Positions 36,491 through 47,400 of a stretch of DNA of 61,992 nucleotides are shown here, piece after piece. The stretch is taken from NCBI RefSeq assembly GCF_003201775.1, contig NZ_QJJZ01000023.1:1-61992 (forward strand). Direction: 5' to 3'. The notes beneath the pieces are model-generated. The model did not search any database and was not told the origin of the DNA. It saw only the letters and a program-made list of their open reading frames with translations. Numbering within the stretch: position 1 is the stretch's first letter; each line of letters begins with the position of its first letter. The DNA is from Arenibacter sp. ARW7G5Y1. GTDB taxonomy: Bacteria > Bacteroidota > Bacteroidia > Flavobacteriales > Flavobacteriaceae. The position numbers were made by a program, and so were the translations under genes.

Positions 36491-38314
36491 TTGGAACCTT
36501 TTATAGTATCCGCCCGAAAATATAGACCCCAAACATTCAAGGATGTTGTTGGGCAACAGGCTATTACAAACACCTTGACCAACGCCATAGAAAACGATCA
36601 CCTGGCTCAGGCATTATTGTTTACAGGTCCCAGAGGTGTAGGAAAAACTACCTGTGCCCGTATTCTAGCAAAAAAGATCAACCAGGATGGCAGAACGGAC
36701 GAAGATGAGGACTATGCTTTCAACATCTTTGAACTGGATGCAGCATCCAATAATTCGGTAGATGACATAAGGGAGTTGACAAGTCAAGTGCGGATACCCC
36801 CTCAGGTTGGAAAATATAAGGTATATATTATTGATGAGGTGCACATGCTTTCCCAGGCTGCCTTTAATGCTTTCTTAAAGACACTTGAGGAACCTCCTGC
36901 CCATGCCATATTTATATTGGCCACGACTGAAAAGCATAAAATTATCCCTACCATTTTATCCCGATGCCAGATATTTGATTTTAAACGCATCACGGTAAAG
37001 GATGCTGCCGAATACCTTAAATATATTGCGGAGAACCAAGAGATAGAAGCTGAAGACGATGCACTTCATATCATAGCCCAAAAAGCGGACGGCGCTATGA
37101 GGGATGCCCTTTCCATCTTTGATAGGGTAGTGAGCTTCTCGGGTAAAAAATTAACCAGGAAGGCCGTAACCGAGAATTTAAACGTACTTGATTACGACAC
37201 TTATTTTGCAGCTACGGATCTTATTTTAAAACATGATATTCCGGGCTTATTGATTCTTTTCAATGAAACCTTGGCCAGAGGTTTTGACGGACACCATTTT
37301 ATAAGTGGTCTGGCCTCACATTTTAGGGATTTAATGGTATGCCAACATCAAAACACCATTGAGCTCTTAGAAGTTGGAGAGGAGGCAAAAAAACACTATA
37401 GCGAACAATCCAAGAATACGACCAGTGGTTTTTTATTGTCGGCGATCGATATGGCCAACGATTGCGACATAAAGTACAAGTCCAGTAAAAACCAGCGCCT
37501 TCTTGTTGAATTGACCTTAATGAAATTAGCCTCTATCGATTTTGATGGAGAAAAAAAAAAGTCTGAATCCTTAGGGAATGGTCGTAACAAACCAGATTTC
37601 ATAATCCCGGCCTCCTTTTATAAGGTAAGTAGGCCCTCCCCTTTAGAGAAAGAAGTAAAATCCAACCCAACGGAGGTTAAAACCATCAAAACCGATGCAC
37701 CCAATACTGAAAGGGCCATCGTAGAGGGTCAAATTACCCAAAATCCATCCGCTTCCCAAAATCCACTTAGGAATGATGGCAAAAGCAGCGCCAAAGTTGT
37801 ACAGGAATCCCATCCTGTGCCCAGGACCAAAATAAACATAAAATCTACCGAAAGAAGGGTCTCCGGTCTATCACTATCCAGCTTAAAGGCCAAAAAAGAA
37901 CATCAACTGAACAAAAAAGAGGATGTTATTGACGAGAGCAACCTTCCAAAAGCCAATTTTACGGAAGAGGAAATGCAAAAGCATTGGGCAGATTTCGTTG
38001 ACATTTTGGATAATGATGGTCGGAAAATCTTGGCATCCAACCTACATTCCGATGTTCCCAAGCTCTCCGATAATTTCACCATTTGGATTGAGTTGCCAAA
38101 TGGCACCATGAAAAAGGAAATTGAGCGGGAAAAGTACGATTTAATGGAGTATTTAAAGCTAAAACTCAATAACCACTTTATACAACTGCGAATAACTGTA
38201 AACGAGGCCACTGCCAAAAAATTTGCATTTACACCGGAAGAGAAGTACCAAAAATTAAGGGAAAAAAATCCGGCCATCGATCTTTTGCGAAAAGAGTTCG
38301 ATTTAGATATTTAG
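36491..38314 (+). CDS. dnaX: DNA polymerase III subunit gamma/tau
   Basis: The 607 residues start from a TTG (giving MEPFIVSARKYRPQTFKDVVG, the family N-terminus). Walker A is TGPRGVGKTT, Walker B is VYIIDEVHML, sensor 1 is ILATTEKHKI and the arginine-finger region is PTILSRCQIFDF. Between Walker A and B the four-cysteine zinc module found in most bacteria is replaced by an acidic loop (GRTDEDEDYAF). The C-terminal tau-like part (from about 380) is charged and variable. It loads the beta clamp. The stop overlaps that of the convergent TMEM220 gene. Confidence 0.94.
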   Translation: MEPFIVSARKYRPQTFKDVVGQQAITNTLTNAIENDHLAQALLFTGPRGVGKTTCARILAKKINQDGRTDEDEDYAFNIFELDAASNNSVDDIRELTSQVRIPPQVGKYKVYIIDEVHMLSQAAFNAFLKTLEEPPAHAIFILATTEKHKIIPTILSRCQIFDFKRITVKDAAEYLKYIAENQEIEAEDDALHIIAQKADGAMRDALSIFDRVVSFSGKKLTRKAVTENLNVLDYDTYFAATDLILKHDIPGLLILFNETLARGFDGHHFISGLASHFRDLMVCQHQNTIELLEVGEEAKKHYSEQSKNTTSGFLLSAIDMANDCDIKYKSSKNQRLLVELTLMKLASIDFDGEKKKSESLGNGRNKPDFIIPASFYKVSRPSPLEKEVKSNPTEVKTIKTDAPNTERAIVEGQITQNPSASQNPLRNDGKSSAKVVQESHPVPRTKINIKSTERRVSGLSLSSLKAKKEHQLNKKEDVIDESNLPKANFTEEEMQKHWADFVDILDNDGRKILASNLHSDVPKLSDNFTIWIELPNGTMKKEIEREKYDLMEYLKLKLNNHFIQLRITVNEATAKKFAFTPEEKYQKLREKNPAIDLLRKEFDLDI

Positions 38315-38661
38315 CCCCTGACAACCTTTACCCTCCAAGCATAAAACAACATTACCAGGGCATTGATTATAAGTCCCAAGGACTCTCTGGCATGTTCTAT
38401 ATTATCTATATTGCCTCCGCCTATTGAAACTCCTTCAAACTGGTCCGGCCAAAAAATCCACGCCGCTATTAAGTAGGCAAACGACAACAACACCGGTATC
38501 AATAAATTAAGTTTTCCAAGGAAAAATAAAAAAGACGCCACGGCCGCAATACCGTAGATAAGGTACCACATAAGGGCATCCGGATCGTTGTATTGAACCA
38601 ATGCAGCCCAAACAAACAATACTGTGAATACTGCCGAAAATATTTTGGAAAAAAGTCGCAT
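38311..38661 (-). CDS. TMEM220 family membrane protein at the end of the ebo operon
   Basis: The protein has 116 residues and four hydrophobic segments. VQYNDPDALMWYLIYG in the first loop is the hallmark of the TMEM220 family (also found in animals). It begins 1 bp after the eboF stop, so it is very likely part of the same transcript and may serve the same pathway. No catalytic residues are known for the family. Confidence 0.85.
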   Translation of the reverse strand: MRLFSKIFSAVFTVLFVWAALVQYNDPDALMWYLIYGIAAVASFLFFLGKLNLLIPVLLSFAYLIAAWIFWPDQFEGVSIGGGNIDNIEHARESLGLIINALVMLFYAWRVKVVRG

Positions 38662-38662
38662 A

Positions 38663-40039
38663 CTAAGAATTTATAAGATGATTTTCAATAATACCGTATA
38701 CTTCGGTGGCCAATAGACTATCTTTAAGGGGAGCATCACTTTTATTGGTAATCAATATTGGGTGATCCTTGGAATCCTCAGGTAATCTACCATGCGACCC
38801 TTTAACCAAAGTGGCATCGAGTGGAATAATATCCATTACCGTTCGGAAACCAAGCTTCTTTTTCAACAACTTCCAAATAACCTTGGGCATCAAAAATTTA
38901 TCCTTGGGATCGGTTAACATCTCTACTGGATCATAACCGGGCTTTTTATGAATGTCCACCATTCTTGCATAATCAGGTGCCTTTTTATCATCCAACCAGA
39001 AATAATAGGTAAACCAAGAATCCTTATCGGCTATCACTACCAAGTCACCACAACGTTCATGATTCAATTGTAGATCTTTAATTTCGTCTCCGGAAAGCAC
39101 TTGCCCCACCCCTTTTATGTTCTTCAATAAAGCCTTGATCTTATCCAAATCCCCTTTATCCTTTACATATACATGGGCCAATTGATGATCCGCTACCGCA
39201 AACGCCTTACTGGCACCCGCATCCAATAATTCCAGTCCCCTTTCCTCCCTAATAGCAAGGTAACCTTCTTGCCTGAGCTTTCTATTTAAATGGATGGGAT
39301 TGTTCACATTGGTAATCCCATATTCGGAAAGTAAAATAATATGGGCCGATTTGGTTTCATAGTATTCCACCAATTGTTTAACTACATTATCTATCTCCCT
39401 TAAATCATTTGAAATTTTGGATAAATCCGTTCCATGGCGCTGCATATTGTAGTCCAAATGAGGCAAGTATACCAAAGTGAGGGTAGGATCGTGCAAAACG
39501 TCGGTTTTTATACTAGCGTCCGCAATCCATTTACTGGATTTTATAGATGTCTTTGGGCCCCAAAAATGGAAAAGCGGAAAAGTTCCCAATTCATTTTGCA
39601 AATAATCCCTTAGCTCCGCAGGATAGGAATACACATCCGGAATCTTTCTGCCATCGGCCAAATAATTTGGTCTAGGGGTAACACTGAAATCCGCATTGGA
39701 ATACATATTGTACCACCAGAACATATTGGCGCAGCTAAAATTGCCATCCCGCATTTTTAATTTGTCCCATATTTTTTCGGATTGGATGAGACTATTGGAT
39801 TGACGCCAAAACTTTACCTCATGTTCTTCCTTAAAATACCAACCATTACCAACTATTCCGTGCTCGGAAGGCGTTTTTCCCGTTAAATACGTGGCCTGCA
39901 CAGTACAGGTTACCGCAGGCAATTGCGGTGTAATTGTCGCGGAAGAACCTCTCTCCAAAAAAGATTTAATAAAGGGGGTATGTTCCCCTATCAATCCTCG
40001 CGTTAATCCTACAACATTCAACACTACGGTTTTCTTCAT
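38663..40039 (-). CDS. eboF: EboF: alkaline phosphatase-superfamily nucleotide pyrophosphatase/phosphodiesterase
   Basis: The protein has 458 residues. The nucleophile region is TYLTGKTPSEHGIVGNGW (Thr in an NPP-type motif), with LVYLPHLDYNMQRHG, LLSEYGITNV and KGSHGRLPEDSKDHP as metal-ligand regions. No signal peptide is visible, unlike many NPPs. It is the last enzyme of the eboBCDEF run, 3 bp after eboE. The ebo cluster is implicated in handling and export of secondary metabolites (scytonemin precursors in cyanobacteria); the substrate here is unknown. Confidence 0.88.
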   Translation of the reverse strand: MKKTVVLNVVGLTRGLIGEHTPFIKSFLERGSSATITPQLPAVTCTVQATYLTGKTPSEHGIVGNGWYFKEEHEVKFWRQSNSLIQSEKIWDKLKMRDGNFSCANMFWWYNMYSNADFSVTPRPNYLADGRKIPDVYSYPAELRDYLQNELGTFPLFHFWGPKTSIKSSKWIADASIKTDVLHDPTLTLVYLPHLDYNMQRHGTDLSKISNDLREIDNVVKQLVEYYETKSAHIILLSEYGITNVNNPIHLNRKLRQEGYLAIREERGLELLDAGASKAFAVADHQLAHVYVKDKGDLDKIKALLKNIKGVGQVLSGDEIKDLQLNHERCGDLVVIADKDSWFTYYFWLDDKKAPDYARMVDIHKKPGYDPVEMLTDPKDKFLMPKVIWKLLKKKLGFRTVMDIIPLDATLVKGSHGRLPEDSKDHPILITNKSDAPLKDSLLATEVYGIIENHLINS

Positions 40040-40042
40040 GCC

Positions 40043-41236
40043 TTAAATTTTACTCTTTAACCATTCAATTTCGCGGACAATACAATTGGACAGTTCTGTT
40101 TTGAGACCTTTGGGCAAAACATCCCAAGTATAGGTCTCTATCTCCAATTGATCCGAAAATTGATCTTTTCTTAAATATTCCAACACCTTAAGAATTTGGT
40201 CCTGGGTAGAAAATAAATGATCGTACCTTTCCAAAAAAATAGGTACATGAAAATGGGATCTTAGCTCTTTGGCATGGGATCGCTGTTCCAAAACTTCAGG
40301 CAAATCCCTATAGGTCACCACCTTATTACCAATCTTTTCGGTTACCTGATGTAGATAGGTGGGCTCGTTAAACTGACTAAGTGAGTGCCATATAGCCTCA
40401 TTATCACCCTCTTCAAAAAGGATTTTCAGCGCCGAGCTCACTTGTATTTTACCAACCTTTATCCCAGCACTCTTGAATTTTGCCAATGTATACTCCGGTT
40501 CCTCATAGGCTAGGGAAAAATGGCACACATCATAACAAACCGTTATATACCTTAGAATTAAATCCCTGGCCTTTTCCTTATTGCATCCCAAGACTGCGAT
40601 CAATTTTTGGGTAGCTATGGGAATCAAATAGGTATCATAAAAATAAAGAACCTCATCGCTATTCTCTATCATACCATCTGGTTCCGGCTCAATATCCAAA
40701 TGCAGATATTTACCAGTATTCCTTTCAATTTGCTCCAACTGCAAAACAATCTTCGCCATACTTTCGGCTCCAGTTGTAAAGGCCTTGTCCAATGCCTTAT
40801 CAGAAGTATGCCAGTGCTTATAACTTACAGGAGAGGTAGAGATACCTCCTGAGATTCCGTCGGGAATCAAAAATGCCAATTGATCAAAAAGTCGCTCCGT
40901 ATAATCCAATCTTTCCTGGGTGGTCCAATCCGGGGCATGTACCATATCTTTTACCCTTTCGTTATGAAAATTTCCATATGGGAATCCGTTCATGGTAAAG
41001 ACATAGAATTGATTTTGGTCCAACCAATCCTTGAAATCCTTCAAATTACTACCTTCATCAAGCCCCAAACTTGCCTGGTTGGACAAACGCAGTCCAATAC
41101 CAAAAGGGGATTCAGGGGCAACTTCCTTCTTTATTTTGGGAAGATATGTTTTTAGGCTATGGTAAGTCTGTTCCCAATCTTCCCCTGGATGAATGTTGCT
41201 ACAATAGCTAAGATGATATTTATTTTGTATTAACAT
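40043..41236 (-). CDS. eboE: EboE: metabolite traffic protein (xylose isomerase-like TIM barrel)
   Basis: The protein has 397 residues. It starts with YHLSYCSNIHPGEDWEQT, typical of EboE, and contains HLDIEPEPDGMIEN and CYDVCHFSLAYEEPE, the His/Glu/Asp metal-site stretches of the sugar isomerase barrel. It overlaps eboD by 7 bp and is followed by eboF after 3 bp. Family members act with EboC and EboF on an unidentified metabolite. Confidence 0.88.
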   Translation of the reverse strand: MLIQNKYHLSYCSNIHPGEDWEQTYHSLKTYLPKIKKEVAPESPFGIGLRLSNQASLGLDEGSNLKDFKDWLDQNQFYVFTMNGFPYGNFHNERVKDMVHAPDWTTQERLDYTERLFDQLAFLIPDGISGGISTSPVSYKHWHTSDKALDKAFTTGAESMAKIVLQLEQIERNTGKYLHLDIEPEPDGMIENSDEVLYFYDTYLIPIATQKLIAVLGCNKEKARDLILRYITVCYDVCHFSLAYEEPEYTLAKFKSAGIKVGKIQVSSALKILFEEGDNEAIWHSLSQFNEPTYLHQVTEKIGNKVVTYRDLPEVLEQRSHAKELRSHFHVPIFLERYDHLFSTQDQILKVLEYLRKDQFSDQLEIETYTWDVLPKGLKTELSNCIVREIEWLKSKI

Positions 41237-42411
41237 ATGGTATTGGATACTTTAGGTTTATACATTTCGTTCAACCACACGATTGCTTTTTCCATGGTGG
41301 AAATATCAATTTCATGTACATCGTGTTTAGCTCCTATTTTTGATATCAAGGTAATAGTAAGTTCCCCGCCCAAATGCTCTCTAAATTCCTGAATACCGTT
41401 CAGCAAATCATCCAAATCACCATCCTTTTGAATAGGGATGTGTAAATTGAACCCTATTTGTTCCAGCACTGTCAAAATACGGTCCAGCGTCTCCTTACTT
41501 ATCAACCCTATAAAGTGGGCATACACCAAATCCAAGGCCATACCAATGGCAACCGCCTCACCATGTCTTAGTTGATAATTGGTCATATATTCCAGTTTAT
41601 GGGCTGCCCAGTGGCCAAAATCCAATGGTCTGGAAGAACCACTTTCAAAAGGATCTCCCCCTTGGGCTATATGTTCCATATGCATCTCCGCACAGCGATA
41701 AATCAGATATTCCATAGACTCCATATCACGTGCCCGGAGTAGGGCACTTTTGTCCTCAATAAAATCGAAGAATACCGCATCCTTTATCAAAGCCACTTTT
41801 ACCGCCTCCGCTATGCCGGAAATCCAATCGCGTTGCTCTAAGGTGGTTAAAAAATCACTATCATTAATTATGGCATACGCTGGAGAAAAAGTTCCCAAAA
41901 AATTCTTTTTTCCCAAAATGTTAAAACTATTCTTCACTCCTACGGCCGAATCGTTCTGGGAAAGCACCGTGGTAGGAATTCTTATCAACTTCACCCCCCT
42001 ATGGGCTATAGCGGCTGCATATCCCACCATATCTATAATAGCACCTCCGCCAATGGCCACAACAAAGGAGTGCCTACAGATTCGATTGTCATTTACGGCA
42101 TTCAATATCCGCTCTACATTGCCGTAGTCGTTCTTACACTGTTCCCCACCAGTGATCACAATTTTTTCGGTTAAATGTAATACAGCACTATTTTGTGAAC
42201 AATAGGAAGTAATTTCGTCACTTAAATTTGGGTGGCAGGCCAGAACACCACTGTCTATAACAAAAAGTACTTTTACATCCCCCTTCTTGTTATACCCTTT
42301 AATAATATCCTTGAACAAGGGGTTGTCCAAACTAAATATATTTTCCGTAAAATGTAACTTATACTCATAAGATACTTTAAAGGATTGCTCTATTGGCTTA
42401 TAATGTGACAT
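41230..42411 (-). CDS. eboD: EboD: 3-dehydroquinate synthase-like protein
   Basis: The protein has 393 residues with the sugar-phosphate cyclase fold: VVAIGGGAIIDMVGYAAAIAHRG, PTTVLSQNDSAVGVKNSFN, and metal ligands in RPLDFGHWAAHKLE and RHGEAVAIGM. True AroB is about 350 residues. The position between eboC (10-bp gap) and eboE (overlap) argues for the ebo homologue, which probably makes a cyclitol, rather than the shikimate enzyme. Confidence 0.88.
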   Translation of the reverse strand: MSHYKPIEQSFKVSYEYKLHFTENIFSLDNPLFKDIIKGYNKKGDVKVLFVIDSGVLACHPNLSDEITSYCSQNSAVLHLTEKIVITGGEQCKNDYGNVERILNAVNDNRICRHSFVVAIGGGAIIDMVGYAAAIAHRGVKLIRIPTTVLSQNDSAVGVKNSFNILGKKNFLGTFSPAYAIINDSDFLTTLEQRDWISGIAEAVKVALIKDAVFFDFIEDKSALLRARDMESMEYLIYRCAEMHMEHIAQGGDPFESGSSRPLDFGHWAAHKLEYMTNYQLRHGEAVAIGMALDLVYAHFIGLISKETLDRILTVLEQIGFNLHIPIQKDGDLDDLLNGIQEFREHLGGELTITLISKIGAKHDVHEIDISTMEKAIVWLNEMYKPKVSNTIC

Positions 42412-42421
42412 ACTTAAAACG

Positions 42422-43321
42422 TTAGGTAACTGCGAACAGTTTTGATAAAAAAATAGATAGGGGCAATAGTAATAGTATAATCAGCCCGACCCACCAATGT
42501 GAAAATCCCACGGCCATGGTCGCGTCCAAAACAATGATCGATATTACCCCGGCCATGACCGCTTTTTTTATGTTCTTGGGTGAATTTTCGGCATATGCCC
42601 TGAACAAAGGCCTAAATATTAAAAAAGCGAACAACAATAAAAATGGAAGGGCCTCCAATAAATTTAGGCCGGAGATTGAAAAAAGAACAATAATCCCCAC
42701 AATCACCAAGCTGTACAGCCCCCCTGCAAAAATTATATGGCTCTTATTGTGTCCATGCACTTCGCCCCTGCTAATAAGGGTTATGGCCGCTATGTACAAT
42801 ACAGGAAATATAAAATACACCCAGTGACTGAAATCTCCCAAAAAGGTAATCCCCAAAAGTAAGTTTAAACCTCTGCAAACTCCCATATTAAGAGGTCCAA
42901 AGAAGGAATGGTGTTTCCCCAGGCCATCATACAAAAGAATAAAGAGTCCTAATGCTACAGCTACCATACCACTTACAGAGCCTACCAAAAAAGAAAATAG
43001 AACTCCCAAATTCAGCAACACCCCACCAAAGATTGCGGCAGATTGAACCGAAATCAATCCGGATGGAATGGGTCTTTCCGGTCGTTCTGTTTTATCCAAT
43101 TTATGATCAAAGACGTCATTGAGAACAACACCGGCAGCATATAGAAACACAGAGGATAATACCAACAATAGTATATCGCCCATACTGGAATTCCATTCCA
43201 TATTGGAAAAAACTCCGGTAAATACACCCGAAATAGCCACACCTGCCAAAACATCGGCGGCGGCTGTAGGTAAATTTGCAGGTCTGGCGAGCCTTAAATA
43301 TCCTTTCAATACAGGATTCAT
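42422..43321 (-). CDS. eboC: EboC: UbiA-like prenyltransferase-fold membrane protein
   Basis: The protein has 299 residues and about eight membrane helices. The first Asp-rich motif is NDVFDHKLDKTERPERPIPS, the metal-diphosphate site of UbiA enzymes, and the second is LYDGLGKH. In ebo clusters this is the UbiA-like EboC. It starts on the last base of the eboB stop (TAATG). It may attach a lipid or prenyl group to the pathway metabolite. Confidence 0.9.
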   Translation of the reverse strand: MNPVLKGYLRLARPANLPTAAADVLAGVAISGVFTGVFSNMEWNSSMGDILLLVLSSVFLYAAGVVLNDVFDHKLDKTERPERPIPSGLISVQSAAIFGGVLLNLGVLFSFLVGSVSGMVAVALGLFILLYDGLGKHHSFFGPLNMGVCRGLNLLLGITFLGDFSHWVYFIFPVLYIAAITLISRGEVHGHNKSHIIFAGGLYSLVIVGIIVLFSISGLNLLEALPFLLLFAFLIFRPLFRAYAENSPKNIKKAVMAGVISIIVLDATMAVGFSHWWVGLIILLLLPLSIFLSKLFAVT

Positions 43322-44229
43322 TATACTATTTTATCCGTATCCACCTTGGGCTCCTGCCCTCGCAAAACACTATTGTCGTTATATAATTTGGTTTGATTGA
43401 TGCCTTGTGGGTTTAACCAATCGGATTCTTTCATTTTACCGTTTTTTCCAAAAATATCCAAGGCATTTTGGTAACAGGTTTTAACCACATCAGATTTAGC
43501 TATTCCCCTTTTCAACATGAGGGAAGCTGTTTTTGGCACCGCCAAGGGATCACTAACGCCCCAGTCCGCAGAACTATCCACAATAATACGATCGCTTCCA
43601 AAGTTTCTTACTACTTCCACCATTCTTTCATTTCCCATTTTGGTTTTTGGATAAATCGTAAAGGCCGCCCAAAAACCGCGATCCAATACATCCTTAACGG
43701 TTTCTTCGTTGTTGTGATCTATAACAACCATACCTGGATCCAGACCGTGTTCCAAACAAACTTCCATGCTTTTTAAGGTACCCGACTTTTTATCCCTATG
43801 CGGGGTATGTATCTGTACCGGAATATTCAACTCCTTGGCCAACTCCAACTGCATTCTAAAATATTTGTCTTCGGCAGGGGTCTGATCGTCATAACCAATT
43901 TCTCCAATGGCCACTACATTTTCCTTGTGCACATACAATGGCAATAATTCAACTACCTGTTCCGCCAGGGCTTCATTATTGGCTTCCTTGGAATTTAAAC
44001 CTATTGTGCAATAATGATGTATTCCAAACTGACTGGCCCTAAAAGGCTCCCACCCCACAAGGCTGCTATAATAATCTTGAAAGGACCCTACCTGTGTACG
44101 TGGCTGACCCAACCAAAACGACGGCTCTATAATAGCCACTACCCCAGCAGCGGCCATTGCCTCATAATCATCGGTGGTCCTGGAGGTCATGTGTACATGC
44201 GGGTCTATAATCATCATTTTCTCTTCCAT
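43321..44229 (-). CDS. eboB: EboB: TatD family metal-dependent hydrolase
   Basis: The protein has 302 residues. The HxH metal motif is DPHVHM, with IGEIGYDDQ, IPVQIHTPHRDKKSG, VVIDHNNEETV and IVDSSADWGVSDP further on, all amidohydrolase/TatD metal-site segments. It is first of the compact eboBCDEF run; 246 bp separate it from the ThuA fusion gene, on the same strand. ATGs at 44229 and 44217 are both possible. Confidence 0.9.
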   Translation of the reverse strand: MEEKMMIIDPHVHMTSRTTDDYEAMAAAGVVAIIEPSFWLGQPRTQVGSFQDYYSSLVGWEPFRASQFGIHHYCTIGLNSKEANNEALAEQVVELLPLYVHKENVVAIGEIGYDDQTPAEDKYFRMQLELAKELNIPVQIHTPHRDKKSGTLKSMEVCLEHGLDPGMVVIDHNNEETVKDVLDRGFWAAFTIYPKTKMGNERMVEVVRNFGSDRIIVDSSADWGVSDPLAVPKTASLMLKRGIAKSDVVKTCYQNALDIFGKNGKMKESDWLNPQGINQTKLYNDNSVLRGQEPKVDTDKIV

Positions 44230-44475
44230 AATATTTCAATATTCTTTTATTGATAAACGCTTCTATTTTTCCATTGTGTTACTGGCCATTGGGAACAAGG
44301 TCCAAATATGGTAAAAATCCCCATATCGAAGGCAACTCCAACCGATAAAGTTAATTAATTAATGGGTTATAACGATTATAACACGTCCATTTTAAAAGTG
44401 TTTTAACAGTAAGGCGAACTGTTGACTTCTCCGTAGTCCGTAAAAATCCCATATACAACCTATCCAACAACCAGT

Positions 44476-47400
44476 CTAATACTTCAATATCATGGCGTTA
44501 AAATTGGCTATTATTTGCTCCTTGTCACCTGTACCTTTAAAAACAAGGCAGAGGGCATCAAAATCCTTGGTGGGCTTCACTGGAATAAGAAAGTTCTTCT
44601 TTGCCCCTTTCTCCTTGTTATAATACTTTAGGGAGCTTTCCCCAATTAATTTGCCGTCAGGGTTGTTTTCCCTAATCTCCACTTTGCCCTCGTAGGGGTA
44701 ATCGGCCCCAAAATACATGTACAGCTCTATCTTTTTTAAACCCTCCAAGCCAATGTCATTGAATTTCAAATAGGAATTATTTTTAATGGACCCAACAACC
44801 CGGTCGCCTTCCACCTCCCAATTGCTCAATCCCCCGCTTTTTTCATCGGCATTGGCTCCTACATACTTTGGAAATTTAAAAACGATTTGATCTCTCACCG
44901 AAAGTGAAGATTCGGGCTGCTCTTTACTTCCCTTATCCGTATAGGAAGCCATTAACACATACTTTCCTTGGCTATTTTTGGCCTGATGCGAATTAAATTC
45001 AACTTCGCCCTGAATAGGCAATAGATCATCATCCTTGCCAATTTCCGAATTTAATGAAAGAATATAATCAACTATTTTATCTACTTCAGTAACCTTAAGC
45101 TGTGGGTGTGCGGACATCATACTTTCTCCCCATACCCCCGAGCCTCCTTTGATAATTTTATCTATCAGGTAATTTTTGTCTTTGGCAGTATAGCGCGCCG
45201 CTATTTCCTCGTACGAAGGCCCATTTACCTTTATATTAATGGCATGGCAGGCCTTACAGTCCGTATCGTCCATAATTAATTTACCTTCCGGTATGGTGTT
45301 CTGTTGATGTCCAATCGTGGCCTTGACCATATCCTCTCCTTCCGGAATATAATCAAAAGTGACCTTAATATCCTTAGGATCAATGGTACCGTCAAGGGTA
45401 CTGCCATCCTGTTTATCGGTCACAACAACTTTGTAGGCTACTTTATGCCCGTCCCAATAAGTTCTGTTCTCCGTATCCAATTCAATTTTTAATTCGGGAA
45501 TATCGTTGCCCACCAATATTTTGTGGGTGGATGTATCCGTGATTCCAGCTTCATCTGTCACCTTTAAACGAACCGTATAATTTCCGGGTTCATTAAAGGT
45601 AAAACTTGGCTCCATTGAGGTATCCTGAACCTCATCAGAATTAAAATACCACTCATACCGCAACCGGTCCCTATCAAAATCTTCGGAAGCACTCCCTGAA
45701 AAATTCACGGTTAAAGGTTGGGCACCAACCATTTTATCCGAGGTAATTCGGGAAACCGGCTTGCGATTTCCACTAACATAACTAATCCTGTTTAAGCGGG
45801 CATCCATGTTTTGTGAATTCCACTTTTGTCCATATTCCAGCACATAAAGGTTGCCATCCGAAGCAAAAAGCATATCCATTGGATGGGAAAACTCATCGCT
45901 GGGCATAAAAGGGTCTGCCTTAACATAGTTGTGATCTTCATCTAGGGTTACCACATAGATCCAGTCCCTCATCCATTCGTACAATAAAATCTTATCCTCA
46001 AAATATTCAGGAAATTTATTGGTAGCATTGGGATAGTTGGAAGCATGATAAATTGGGCCCGCCATAGGGTTTACCCCTCCAGAACCCAACCAAGGAAATT
46101 CTTCCGAAGCACTGTACGAAAACCATATCATTGATTCCTGTGCGGGCGGAAGCTCCATTAATCCTGTATTATTCGGGGAATCGTTTATTAGTTTGGAAGG
46201 ATCAAATTTTTCACCGGGTGTTTCCGTGGTAAAATCATAATCATTGTATGCCTGATTATTGCCACGGGTATAGGGCCACCCCCAATTTCCAGCTCTTCTG
46301 GCCTGGTCAAATTCACCCATTCCATGTGGTCCCCGATTGGGATCGCCCTTACCGGCATCGGGTCCAATATCTCCCCAATAGAGATACCCAGTTTCACTAT
46401 CTATTGAAAATCTAAAGGGGTTACGGCACCCCATTACATATATTTCCGGTCTTGTATTGGGGGTACCAACCGGGAACAAATTCCCGTCCGGTATGGAATA
46501 AGTTCCATCGTCCTCCGGCTTAATCCTCAATATCTTTCCCCTAAGGTCATTGGTATTGGCCGCCGATTTTTGAGCGTCCCATAAGGCTCTGCCCTCCCGT
46601 TCATCTATGGGTGCATAACCAGAGGATTCAAAGGGGTTGGTATTGTCTCCCAGACCAATGAACAAATTACCGTCCGGTCCAAATTCCAAAGCTCCGCCAC
46701 TGTGGCAGCATTTGCGAAGAGTAGGTATGGTCAATAGATTTTTCTCTGAGGCCATATCCAAGGAATCCCCCGCCAAGGTAAATCTAGATATTCGTTGCTC
46801 CGATTTTTCACCAGGGGCGGAATAAAATAGATAGATCCAATTATTATTCTGATAATCGGGGTCCACAGCTATACCCAATAACCCATCTTCATTGCCATAA
46901 AAAAGGTCCAACTGGGCCAATTGCTTTGTTTTTTCCTCCTTAAAATCGTAAAGTTTCAAGGCACCCTGGCGCTCTATGAACAAAATCCCCCTACCCGGTA
47001 ATTCTTCCAATTCCATTGGCTCGTTCAAGTTAAAATCGAGCACCTTGCGAACATATCTGTTTTCCTCAGGGATCCTTTCGGTCCTGGCCCTGTTGTAATC
47101 CAAGGCAGTATCCCCTATAGCATAATTAATACCACCCAATAGGTGATCTAAAAAAATAGGATTTTCAAAAGTGGCATCCGTATGTCCCATTTCAGTATAA
47201 AAAGACCTACCCCCATCATAGTCATGATACCACGAAATAGGATGGTGTTCCCCATTTTCCCCTCCCTCATAACTGGTCTCGTCAATTTCTACCAACACCT
47301 TAATTTCCGGATTGATATCCTTAAAATTATACCATTCATCCGTCTTCATCCAGGTATCGGACATAGATTGGGTAGCTGGGTGGTTCTTATCCACAATATT

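Noticed and set aside
41230..42411. aroB (shikimate 3-dehydroquinate synthase)
   Set aside because: Fold matches, but the gene is embedded by overlaps in the ebo run, so eboD is more likely.
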